Assembly: GCF_000428145.1 (NCBI RefSeq)
Contig: NZ_ATZJ01000061.1
Span: forward strand, 1 to 13,354
DNA length: 13,354 bases
Reading direction: 5' to 3'
Source of the DNA: Chitinilyticum litopenaei DSM 21440
Lineage (GTDB): Bacteria > Pseudomonadota > Gammaproteobacteria > Burkholderiales > Chitinibacteraceae
This document shows positions 1-6,265 of the stretch, piece after piece. The position numbers and the translations under genes were made by a program. Under the pieces are notes generated by a model, which was not told where the DNA came from, did no database searches, and saw nothing but the letters and a program-made list of their open reading frames with translations. How positions within the stretch are numbered: position 1 is the stretch's first letter; each line of letters opens with the position of its first letter.

Positions 1-201
1 GAAACGGCGTCGCCACAACATGATGGTGGGCGCGGTTGTGCGCAATTGCAGGGCGATTTCCTTACTGGGAACGCCTTCGGCGGTCATGAGGATGATGCGG
101 GCGCGCAGCGCCTGCTTTTGTGGTGTCGAGCCGCGGCGAACCCAGGTTGTCAATTCTTGGAGATCGGCCTCGGAGAGTGAAAGGGTCATTGGTCGTCGCA
201 T
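1..201 (-). CDS. IS630-family transposase, N-terminal part (cut by window edge)
   Basis: The frame is open from an ATG at 201 to the window edge, giving 67 residues with no stop, so the rest lies outside to the left. The visible part is a helix-turn-helix DNA-binding region. Its pattern (TPQKQALRARIILMTAEG, then PSKEIALQLRTT, then LWRRRF) is the hallmark N-terminus of IS630/Tc1-like transposases: a conserved RAR-I-L segment, then the 'eIA' recognition region, then 'W-R-RF'. The DDE catalytic domain is not visible. No clear Shine-Dalgarno precedes the ATG; a second in-frame ATG at 189 is an alternative. The element's outer end should lie between here and the RidA-family stop at 256, in the AT-rich stretch 202-250, but I could not place a terminal repeat without the other end. 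Whether the full copy is intact cannot be judged. Confidence 0.8.
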   Translation of the reverse strand, partial: MRRPMTLSLSEADLQELTTWVRRGSTPQKQALRARIILMTAEGVPSKEIALQLRTTAPTIMLWRRRF

Positions 202-255
202 GTAAACAATGACCTAATAAGTAAAGATTTGTTCCGCCCTATGCACTAGTGATGC

Positions 256-606
256 TTACAGCGCCGCCACGACGGTCATTTCAACCTTGTAGCGCGCATC
301 GGCCAGCCTGGCCTCGACGGTCGCACGCGCCGGCGTGTGGCCGTGCGGCACCCACTCGGCCCAGACTTCGTTCATCGCGTCATAATCGGCCATGTCGGCC
401 AGATAGATGGTGACGGTAAGGATCTTGCTCTTGTCCGAGCCGACCTGGTGCAGCAGCCGGTCGATGCAGCCGAGCACTTCGCCGGTCTGCTGGCGGATGT
501 CGCCATTGAGGTCTTCGGCAATCTGGCCGGCCAGATAGACGGTGTTGTTGTGCACGACGATTTCGCACAGGCGCGGGCCGACGTGGTAACGCTGGATCGA
601 GGACAT
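256..606 (-). CDS. RidA/YjgF family protein, YoaB-like
   Basis: A 116-residue protein of the small trimeric Rid (YjgF/YER057c/UK114) superfamily. Archetypal RidA hydrolyses reactive enamine/imine intermediates of amino-acid metabolism in the cytosol. Segments VVHNNTVYLAGQ (residues 17-28), IYLADMADYDAMNEVWAEWV (67-86) and PARATVEARL (92-101) follow the layout of E. coli YoaB more closely than RidA itself. The arginine that binds the substrate carboxylate in active Rid proteins is present (R94), as is the C-terminal KVEM-type segment with E109. The frame is open further upstream, but the ATG at 606 is chosen because GGAG sits 7 nt before it and family homology begins there. It lies downstream of the desaturase on the same strand but beyond a strong terminator, so its own promoter or read-through is needed; none is obvious. 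Family assignment is firm; the substrate is unknown. Confidence 0.9.
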   Translation of the reverse strand: MSSIQRYHVGPRLCEIVVHNNTVYLAGQIAEDLNGDIRQQTGEVLGCIDRLLHQVGSDKSKILTVTIYLADMADYDAMNEVWAEWVPHGHTPARATVEARLADARYKVEMTVVAAL

Positions 607-650
607 GCGGGTTCTCCAGAAGGACGGTGGGTTCGAAACGGGCAGGATGC

Positions 651-673
651 AAAAAGCGGGCCGAAGCCCGCTT
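651..673 (-). terminator. Rho-independent terminator after the desaturase gene
   Basis: Read on the minus strand, AAGCGGGC-TTCG-GCCCGCTT forms a perfect 8-bp stem with a UUCG tetraloop, running into a T5 run (TTTTTGC). It starts 22 nt after the desaturase stop codon. It separates the desaturase unit from the RidA-family gene, whose ATG is only about 45 nt further on. Confidence 0.9.
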
Positions 674-694
674 GCTGGCGATGACTTCAGTGTA

Positions 695-1891
695 TCAAAC
701 GGCGGCAATCATGCGCAGGCGGCGGGAGAACTCCTGCAGCGCCTGGATGCCGCTGGCCTCGGCCCTCTCGCACCAGTCCTGCAAGTGCTGCAGCAGCTCA
801 TTGCGCGACAGCGAGGAGCGCTCCCACAGCCGTGCAAGCTCCTGGCGCATCGCATACACCTGGGCGAGCAGCTGCGATTGCGCCAGCACCTGCGCCAGAT
901 GATCACGCTCATGCTGGGGGGTATCCTTGGCATCCTGCTTGAGCCATACCTTCATGCTGCGCCAGTTGAGCTGCGGCAGGCGCGTCGACGCGGCGATGCG
1001 GTTCAGCTCGGCCTGCACGGTGGCCTGCAGCATGCGGGCATAGCTGGCGGCAATGGCGTAACGGTTGGCGACAATGGCGGCCAGCGCCTGCTCGTCGAGC
1101 TGCGCGCGCGCCTCACCCAGCTTGAGCTGCGGCGACACGCGCCTTACCCTGGCCAGGCGCAGCATTTCCATGCTGCGAATGTAAAACCAGCCGATGTCGA
1201 ATTCGAACCACTTGTAGGACAGCCGCGCCGAGGTGCCGAAGGTGTGGTGATTGTTGTGCAGTTCTTCGCCACCGATCAGGATGCCCCAGGGCACGATATT
1301 GGTCGCGGCGTCCTCGTTCTCGAAATTGCGGTAGCCCCAGTAGTGGCCGATGCCGTTGATGACGCCGGCGGCGAAAAAGGGAATCCACACCATCTGCACG
1401 GCCCAGATCCAGATGCCGTTGGTGCCGAACAGCGCGAAGTCGATGATGAACATCAGCGTGGGACCCAGCGCGCTGTACGGGGTATAGAGATGGCGCTCGA
1501 TCCAGTCATCCGGCGTGCCGTGGCCATACTTTTCCAGCGTCTCGCGGTTTTTCGCTTCCTCACGGTATAGCTCTGCACCCTGCCACAGTACTTTCTTCAG
1601 GCCCAATACCTGGGGGGAGTGCGGGTCCTCGGCCGTTTCGCAGCGCGCATGGTGCTTGCGATGGATCGCCGCCCACTCCTTCGTGACCATGCCGGTGGTG
1701 AGCCACAGCCAGAAACGGAAGAAATGGCTGACCAGCGGGTGCAGGTCCAGCGCGCGGTGCGCCTGATGGCGGTGCAGGAAAATGGTGACGCCGGCAATGG
1801 TGATATGGGTCAGCGCCAGCACCACCAGCACATAACCCCACCAGGGCAGGTCAATAAGGCCGCTCAGCAGGGCGAGAATGAAGTCTTCCAT
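695..1891 (-). CDS. Fatty acid (acyl-CoA/acyl-lipid delta-9 type) desaturase with long C-terminal helical extension
   Basis: A 398-residue integral membrane di-iron desaturase that would introduce a cis double bond into membrane acyl chains. All three histidine boxes are present: HRHQAHR at residues 40-46, HRKHH at 77-81 and HNNHH at 212-216. The conserved GIGHYWGYRNF segment at 181-190 provides the additional His183. Hydrophobic pairs flank the first box (about 18-40, 52-70) and follow the second (about 143-180), as in stearoyl-CoA-desaturase-like proteins. The catalytic fold ends near residue 250. The remaining ~145 residues are Ala/Gln/Leu/Arg-rich and predicted helical; the tail near 355-390 (LWERSSLS, WCERAEASGIQALQEF) resembles the C-terminus of ISL3-type transposases (see findings). 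GGAG lies 7 nt before the ATG. It is 72 nt downstream of the channel gene on the same strand without a visible terminator between them, so it may be the last gene of that unit; a terminator follows it. Confidence 0.93.
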   Translation of the reverse strand: MEDFILALLSGLIDLPWWGYVLVVLALTHITIAGVTIFLHRHQAHRALDLHPLVSHFFRFWLWLTTGMVTKEWAAIHRKHHARCETAEDPHSPQVLGLKKVLWQGAELYREEAKNRETLEKYGHGTPDDWIERHLYTPYSALGPTLMFIIDFALFGTNGIWIWAVQMVWIPFFAAGVINGIGHYWGYRNFENEDAATNIVPWGILIGGEELHNNHHTFGTSARLSYKWFEFDIGWFYIRSMEMLRLARVRRVSPQLKLGEARAQLDEQALAAIVANRYAIAASYARMLQATVQAELNRIAASTRLPQLNWRSMKVWLKQDAKDTPQHERDHLAQVLAQSQLLAQVYAMRQELARLWERSSLSRNELLQHLQDWCERAEASGIQALQEFSRRLRMIAAV

Positions 1892-1963
1892 GAATCTGCT
1901 CCAGCAATGCCGGGCTGCTTGTCCAGCCTGGCTGTAAGGAAGTCTAAATGATAAGCGCCGGGA

Positions 1964-3274
1964 TTACGCGGACTCGCCCTGCCGTGCGTCGGCCTGATGC
2001 ACATAGACATCGCGGCGGGGATAGGGAATCTCGATGCCATGCTCGGAAAACGCCTTCCAGATCGCCATGTTCAGATCGTGCTTGAGGGCCAGCTGGCCGT
2101 TTTCCGGGTCTTTCAGGAAAAAGCCCAGCGTGAGGTTGATGCCGCTGTCGGCAAAGGCGGCGACAAAACCGCCCGGCGCCGGCGTGTCGCACACGCGCGG
2201 GTGGGCTTTCGCGATTTCGGCCAGCAGTTGCGTGGCTTTTTCCAGATCGCTGCCGTAAGCCACCTGCACCGGCAATCCCACCCAGATTGACTTGTCCGAA
2301 TACGATTGGTTCACCACGGTGGAGGTCACCAGGGTCTCGTTCGGAATCAGCGCCTCGGTGCCATCGGCCGAGCGCAGCACCACGTAACGCGAAGTCAGCC
2401 CCTTGATGATGCCGGTGCGGTTGTCGATCTGCACCATGTCGCCCAGCTTCACCGAGCGGTCAAGCAGGATGATGAAGCCGGAAACATAGTTCGAGGCGAT
2501 CTTCTGCAGGCCGAAACCCAGGCCGATACCGATGGCGCCGCCAAAGACCGACAGCACGGTCAGGTCGATGCCAACCAGCGGCAGCGCAATGATCACCGCC
2601 AGCACCACCAGCAGCGAGCGCATCACCTTGACGGTCACGACGCGGACATTCATGTCCATCATGTCGGCACTCATCAGGCGACGCTCGATTTCCCGGCCTA
2701 TCCACATCGCCACCAGCATGGTCAGCGCGACCGACAGCAAACCCTGGCCGATATCGAGCAGCGAGATGTGGATCTTGCCGGCATTGATCTGGATGCCGCC
2801 GAGGAAGGCCTGGAATTCGGCGAGCACGCCCATGATGTGCAGCGCGTAGATCGCCCAGATCGCGGCAGCCATGCGCTTTTCCCAGCGCAGCACCCAGGCC
2901 GCGCCATTGAAGACATGGCGCAGCACATAAACCAGGATGCGGATATTGGCCATGGCCATCATCAGCACATTGGCCAGCTCCAGCAGCTGGAAGGGGCCGG
3001 CCAGCCACAGCTTCAGCACCCACTCCCCCAGCGTGACCAGCAAAAAGGCATTCAGCGGGAACCAGACGCGCTGCACGCCTTCGCGGCCGATGCGCATGCC
3101 GGTCGAATGTCCGTCGCTGGCGCCCATGCGGCGGCTGACGCGGCGACTGATGAAGGCAGCAATCAGCAGCGCCAGCCCGATCACCAGCAACTGCAGCCAG
3201 AAATCATGGCGCATGACGCCGTGCTGGTTCAGATCGGCAACCAGCGCGGTAATGAGGTTGTTGCGTTCAATCAT
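1964..3274 (-). CDS. MscS-family mechanosensitive ion channel
   Basis: A 436-residue inner-membrane protein. MscS-type channels open under membrane tension and release solutes during hypo-osmotic shock. An N-terminal array of membrane segments (about 25-43, 72-92, 100-122, 136-156, 172-192, 218-235) precedes the diagnostic pore helix and beta domain. The pore region VFGGAIGIGLGFGLQKIASN (243-262) carries the Gly/Ala packing pattern of MscS TM3, followed by FIILLDRSVKLGDMV (267-281) and the beta-domain LIPNETLVTSTVVNQS (309-324). The C-terminal alpha/beta part extends to about 430. It is larger than E. coli MscS (286 residues) because of the extra N-terminal helices and is closer in size to YbdG-type channels. 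Its ATG overlaps the rfaE2 stop as ATGA (3271-3274), indicating translational coupling. Confidence 0.93.
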   Translation of the reverse strand: MIERNNLITALVADLNQHGVMRHDFWLQLLVIGLALLIAAFISRRVSRRMGASDGHSTGMRIGREGVQRVWFPLNAFLLVTLGEWVLKLWLAGPFQLLELANVLMMAMANIRILVYVLRHVFNGAAWVLRWEKRMAAAIWAIYALHIMGVLAEFQAFLGGIQINAGKIHISLLDIGQGLLSVALTMLVAMWIGREIERRLMSADMMDMNVRVVTVKVMRSLLVVLAVIIALPLVGIDLTVLSVFGGAIGIGLGFGLQKIASNYVSGFIILLDRSVKLGDMVQIDNRTGIIKGLTSRYVVLRSADGTEALIPNETLVTSTVVNQSYSDKSIWVGLPVQVAYGSDLEKATQLLAEIAKAHPRVCDTPAPGGFVAAFADSGINLTLGFFLKDPENGQLALKHDLNMAIWKAFSEHGIEIPYPRRDVYVHQADARQGESA

Positions 3275-3765
3275 GATTGCTGGCGAATCCTGTTCAGCGT
3301 TTGCGTGGTCGAGGTCTGGTGCAGGAAGGGAATCGAGTGCACCTGCCCGCCCCAGCCCAGCACTTCCCTGCTGCCGACGATGCGGTCCACGCTCCAGTCG
3401 CCGCCCTTCACCAGGATGTCGGGCTTCACCTGCATGATCAGCTCATACGGCGTGTCCTCGTCAAACCAAGTGACGAGATCGACCGAAGCCAGCGCGGCCA
3501 GCACGGCGGCGCGCATTTCGGTACTGTTGATCGGGCGGTCATCGCCCTTGCCCAGCCGGCGCACCGAGGCATCGGTATTGATCGCCAGCACCATTGCGGC
3601 ACCCAGCGCGCGCGCCTGCGCCAGATAGCTGACATGACCACGGTGCAGGATGTCGAAACAGCCATTGGTGAACACCAGCGGGCGCGGCAGGCTGGCGATC
3701 CGGCCGGCCAGTTCGGCAGGCGGGCAGATCTTGTTTTCGAAAGCGGGCGCAGGATAGATCATCAT
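3271..3765 (-). CDS. rfaE2: D-glycero-beta-D-manno-heptose 1-phosphate adenylyltransferase (RfaE2/HldC-type)
   Basis: A 164-residue cytosolic nucleotidyltransferase that transfers AMP from ATP to heptose-1-phosphate, giving ADP-heptose for LPS inner-core synthesis. The cytidylyltransferase-like signature is clear: FTNGCFDILHRGH at residues 32-44 with the HxGH ATP motif (H41-RG-H44), INTDASVRRLGKG at 62-74, RPIN at 77-80, then VKGGDW at 119-124 and the terminal S-T-T-Q-T-L-N-R-I-R pattern. The length fits the stand-alone betaproteobacterial form; in E. coli this domain is the C-terminal half of HldE. The kinase partner (rfaE1/hldA) is not in the window. The start is uncertain: adjacent ATGs at 3765 and 3762 and a TTG at 3771 all lack a strong ribosome-binding site, and I take 3765. 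It appears to head the unit with the channel gene and is transcribed divergently from the CinA/MoaB-domain gene across a perfect inverted repeat. Confidence 0.92.
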   Translation of the reverse strand: MMIYPAPAFENKICPPAELAGRIASLPRPLVFTNGCFDILHRGHVSYLAQARALGAAMVLAINTDASVRRLGKGDDRPINSTEMRAAVLAALASVDLVTWFDEDTPYELIMQVKPDILVKGGDWSVDRIVGSREVLGWGGQVHSIPFLHQTSTTQTLNRIRQQS

Positions 3766-3786
3766 TTTCAACCAATGGAATCAACA

Positions 3787-3820
3787 AAGCCGGAACTCCA
3801 TTGTACGGATGTTCCGGCTT
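3787..3820. repeat. Perfect 10-bp inverted repeat between divergent genes (possible operator)
   Basis: AAGCCGGAAC (3787-3796) and GTTCCGGCTT (3811-3820) are exact reverse complements separated by 14 nt. The repeat sits in the 124-nt gap between the divergently transcribed rfaE2 and the CinA/MoaB-domain gene. A minus-strand -10-like TACAAT lies across the spacer (3800-3805) with a poor -35. No gene reads into the repeat from either side, so a terminator role is unlikely; an operator or a 5'-UTR hairpin is possible. Confidence 0.5.
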
Positions 3821-3889
3821 ATCATTACAGCGGAATTAGACCGGCAGCCCCGGCACTTTGCAACCCGCAATAATCACGGACACACCACC

Positions 3890-4648
3890 ATGGCCCGTTT
3901 CCAGCTTCTCATCATCGGTGATGAAATCCTCAGCGGCCGACGCAGCGACCGGCACTTCGCTGCCGCGCAGTCGCGCCTTCAGCAGCACGGCCACACCATC
4001 GCCAGCGCACACTACCTGCCAGACCAGCCGCAGGAACTGATCGCCACCTTCCGCCGCACGCTGGCGGCGAACGCCAATGTCATTTCCTTCGGCGGCATCG
4101 GCGCCACGCCGGACGACCACACCAGGCAGGCGCTGGCCATGGCAGCCGACGTACCGCTGGAGCTGCACGGGGAAGCCGCACGGCTGATCCATGAGCGCTT
4201 CGGCGCGGCGGCCCTGCCCTATCGCATCCACATGGCTGACTTTCCGGCCGGCAGCAGCCTGATTCCCAACCCGGTGAACCAGGTTGCCGGCGCCTTCTTC
4301 CGCAATCACGCCCTCCTGCCTGGCTTTCCGGAAATGGCCTGGCCGATGCTGGACTGGGTGCTGGAGCAGCATTATGAAGACGGCGTGCGTGACACCGTAC
4401 TGTCGCTTATCGTCCCGGATGCCCGAGAAGGCGAACTCGTCGGCCTGATGGACGAGGTGGTGCTGCGCAACCCCGGCATTGCCTTCAGCAGCCTGCCAAG
4501 CTACGGCAACGAGCGCCACCCCGGCCCGCACATCGAATTCAGCGTGACAGGCAGCCCGGAAGCTGCCGCCAAGGCCATGAATGAACTGCAGGAGGGCTTA
4601 GCCAGGCTGCAGCACGTCTGGCAGACCTCGTCGCCGCCCGCCGATTGA
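3890..4648 (+). CDS. Molybdopterin-binding (MoCF/CinA N-terminal-like) domain protein
   Basis: A 252-residue soluble protein built around the MoCF-biosynthesis/CinA N-terminal fold (COG1058 type). The diagnostic motifs are IIGDEILSGRRSD at residues 8-20 and VISFGGIGATPDDHT at 64-78. The second is the GG-x-G-x-x-x-DD loop that binds the molybdopterin phosphate in MoaB/MogA relatives. LPGFPEM at 143-149 matches the family's third conserved region (PG-P-EM). The usual CinA C-terminal deamidase domain is absent, so this is the short form. Whether these short proteins act in molybdenum cofactor metabolism or as nucleotide pyrophosphatases is not settled by sequence. The ATG at 3890 is chosen because homology starts at once and a CGGA lies 9 nt upstream; the 27 upstream codons look non-coding. 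It is monocistronic, ending 22 nt before a strong terminator. Confidence 0.88.
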   Translation: MARFQLLIIGDEILSGRRSDRHFAAAQSRLQQHGHTIASAHYLPDQPQELIATFRRTLAANANVISFGGIGATPDDHTRQALAMAADVPLELHGEAARLIHERFGAAALPYRIHMADFPAGSSLIPNPVNQVAGAFFRNHALLPGFPEMAWPMLDWVLEQHYEDGVRDTVLSLIVPDAREGELVGLMDEVVLRNPGIAFSSLPSYGNERHPGPHIEFSVTGSPEAAAKAMNELQEGLARLQHVWQTSSPPAD

Positions 4649-4670
4649 TTGCGGGCGCAACGCGCGAGAA

Positions 4671-4698
4671 AAAAGCCAGACCGCGAGGTCTGGCTTTT
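4671..4698. terminator. Bidirectional rho-independent terminator
   Basis: AAAAGCCAGACC (4671-4682), loop GCGA, GGTCTGGCTTTT (4687-4698): a perfect 12-bp stem with a tetraloop. On the plus strand it ends the CinA/MoaB-domain gene (stop at 4648). On the minus strand it lies just past the 3' end of tRNA-Gly (4705) and runs into six Ts. It therefore serves two convergent units. Confidence 0.93.
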
Positions 4699-4704
4699 GC
4701 ATTC

Positions 4705-4779
4705 TGGAGCGGGCGATGGAAATCGAACCCACGGCATCAGCTTGGGAAGCTGAGGTATTACCATTTATACGACGCCCGC
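4705..4779 (-). tRNA. tRNA-Gly (anticodon CCC)
   Basis: A complete 75-nt cloverleaf is readable on the minus strand. The acceptor stem GCGGGCG/CGCCCGC is fully paired. The D arm is GTAT-AAATGGTA-ATAC and the anticodon arm TCAGC-TTCCCAA-GCTGA, giving anticodon CCC. The T arm is GTGGG-TTCGATT-TCCAT, the discriminator is T, and CCA is encoded. The anticodon reads GGG glycine codons. One oddity: T-stem pair 53-61, nearly always G-C, is G-U here, and pair 49-65 is also G-U. It is a single-gene unit with an extended -10 promoter upstream and a terminator 7 nt downstream. No integrase or duplicated 3' tRNA fragment is visible nearby. Confidence 0.95.
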
Positions 4780-4799
4780 TTAAGGCAGCGATTGTAACA
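4780..4799 (-). promoter_or_regulatory. Probable tRNA-Gly promoter (extended -10)
   Basis: On the minus strand TG-T-TACAAT (4791-4799) is an extended -10 box. It is followed by a GC-rich discriminator (CGCTGCC) that leads to the tRNA 5' end about 12 nt later. GC-rich discriminators are typical of stringently controlled stable-RNA promoters. The -35 is weak (TTGCGC at a long 19-nt spacing), consistent with reliance on the extended -10. Confidence 0.55.
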
Positions 4800-4804
4800 C
4801 AGGA

Positions 4805-4830
4805 ATGCCGGGAATGCGCAAGACCGGCAT
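4805..4830. repeat. Inverted repeat upstream of the tRNA-Gly -10 box
   Basis: ATGCCGG (4805-4811) and CCGGCAT (4824-4830) are exact reverse complements with a 12-nt spacer. They cover roughly the -20 to -45 region of the tRNA-Gly promoter. The rest of 4831-4931, between this and the dehydrogenase stop, shows no gene and no clear terminator for the dehydrogenase. Confidence 0.45.
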
Positions 4831-4931
4831 GGCAAATGCACGCGCCATCAGCCAGATACACCTTAACCCATATCGTCATAGCCCTTATTAATCAATAGTT
4901 TTCAGCCCATACCCCGATACAATCCGGGCAA

Positions 4932-6092
4932 CTACACAGACATCCGCACAATGGCTGCGCAGTCGGCGGCGGTGAGCTTGCCGTGCTCGCCCACCGGCTG
5001 CGGCTTGTGGCGCGGCAGGTTGGCTTCGACACGGGTAGCCGCCTCTGCGGCATCGATACCTGCTTCAGCCAGCGTCACCGGCAGCCCCATGCGGACAAAG
5101 AAATTACGCGTGGCGGCAATGGCGCCGTCGATGATGGCGTCGTCGCTACCGGAAAGCCCCCAGACACGTTCGCCGTACTGCCTGAGCTTGGCGGCCTTGT
5201 CCATGCGGCAATACCGCAGCAGCGCCGGCACCACAACAGAGAGCGAGCGCGCATGATCCAGCCCGTAGAGTGCGGTCAGCTCGTGGCCGATGGCGTGGCT
5301 GGACCAGTCCTGCGGCTGACCCGCGCCAATCAGGCCGAACAGCGCCTGGTTGGCGGCCCACATGTAATTGGCACGGGCATCGTAGTTGTCGGGCTCGGCC
5401 AGCGTTTGCGGGCCGACTTCGACCAGCGTCTGCAGGATGCCCTCGGCCATCCGGTCCTGCACGCGGGCATCGACCGGATAGGTGAGGTATTGCTCCAGCG
5501 TATGCACAAAGGCATCGACGACGCCGTTGCCGACCTGGCGCGGTGGCAGGCTGAAGGTGAAACAGGGGTCGAGGATGGCGAAGCGCGGAAACACATGCTC
5601 ACTGCGGAAGGATTGCTTGTCCTGTGTTTCGCGGCGTGAAATCACGCCGACATGGTTGCTCTCGGCGCCGGTAGCCGGCAGCGTCAGCACCACGCCCAGC
5701 GGCACGGCACGCTGCACCGGTGTGCGGTTGCCCACCAGCAGCCAGGGATCAATGCCATCATCCAGGCAGAGTGCGGCGGCAATCCATTTGCTGCCGTCGA
5801 TCACCGAGCCGCCGCCGACGGCCAGCACCCAGTCCACCGCCTCGCGACAGCCCAGTTCGGCGGCACGCTTGAGGGTTTCGTATTCGGGATTGGGCTCGAT
5901 GCCGGCAAATTCGATCACGGTGCAGTGCGCCAGCTGCGCCAGCACCGCATCCAGCACGCCATTGTTGCGGATACTGTTGCCGCCTGCTGTCAGCAGCACC
6001 TTGCTGCCGGCAGGAATCTCGCGCACCAGCTGGCTGACCTGGCCACGGCCAAAATGGATGCGGGTCGGGGCATGGAAGGAAAAATTCAGCAT
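4932..6092 (-). CDS. Iron-containing alcohol dehydrogenase, YqhD/BDH type (NADPH-dependent aldehyde reductase)
   Basis: A 386-residue cytosolic group III dehydrogenase. YqhD reduces a wide range of short-chain aldehydes to alcohols with NADPH and protects against aldehyde stress. The length and residue spacing match YqhD (387 residues) almost without gaps. The nucleotide loop is VGGGSVIDGSKWIAAA (residues 92-107), and the substrate region PATGAESNHVGVIS lies at 139-152. The four metal ligands fall at D193, H197, H266 and H280, one residue off the YqhD ligands. The upstream frame is open and another ATG occurs at 6098, but 6092 is chosen because GGAG sits 6 nt before it and the first strand (NFSFHAPTRIHFG) starts there. 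It is transcribed divergently from the periplasmic binding-protein gene; the 173-nt gap holds an imperfect inverted repeat. Confidence 0.93.
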   Translation of the reverse strand: MLNFSFHAPTRIHFGRGQVSQLVREIPAGSKVLLTAGGNSIRNNGVLDAVLAQLAHCTVIEFAGIEPNPEYETLKRAAELGCREAVDWVLAVGGGSVIDGSKWIAAALCLDDGIDPWLLVGNRTPVQRAVPLGVVLTLPATGAESNHVGVISRRETQDKQSFRSEHVFPRFAILDPCFTFSLPPRQVGNGVVDAFVHTLEQYLTYPVDARVQDRMAEGILQTLVEVGPQTLAEPDNYDARANYMWAANQALFGLIGAGQPQDWSSHAIGHELTALYGLDHARSLSVVVPALLRYCRMDKAAKLRQYGERVWGLSGSDDAIIDGAIAATRNFFVRMGLPVTLAEAGIDAAEAATRVEANLPRHKPQPVGEHGKLTAADCAAIVRMSV

Positions 6093-6161
6093 GAGCATCT
6101 CCGGGCAAGAGGGCAAACAGTGACTTTAACAAATGCGCCCGGCCAGGTCATTGCGGGAATG

Positions 6162-6188
6162 CCTCAGCTGCCGCCCGTCAGCTTGAGG
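6162..6188. repeat. Imperfect inverted repeat in the divergent adh / binding-protein gap
   Basis: CCTCAGCTG (from 6162) pairs with CAGC-T-TGAGG (to 6188) with one bulged base. It is the only dyad I see in the 173-nt divergent intergenic region and could be an operator for either gene. A weak sigma-70-like pair CTGACA (6216-6221) / TACATC (6238-6243) points toward the plus-strand gene. Confidence 0.3.
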
Positions 6189-6265
6189 CCGCACGCTGAT
6201 GTAAGGCAGCCAATACTGACAAAACAATTGCCGCACTTACATCCATTCACTGTCGGAGCATCAAC

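Noticed and set aside
2306..3628. Long plus-strand open frame opposite the channel and rfaE2 genes
   Set aside because: It is the antisense shadow of GC-rich genes: His/Gln/Asp-rich composition, no domain I recognise and no ribosome-binding site. The minus-strand proteins have clear family motifs.
3766..3771. TTG start for rfaE2
   Set aside because: It adds only two residues and has no ribosome-binding site; the ATG pair at 3762/3765 is more likely.
4705..4779. tRNA-Gly as an attachment site of an integrated island
   Set aside because: No integrase, no repeated 3' tRNA segment in the window, and ordinary genes lie on both sides.
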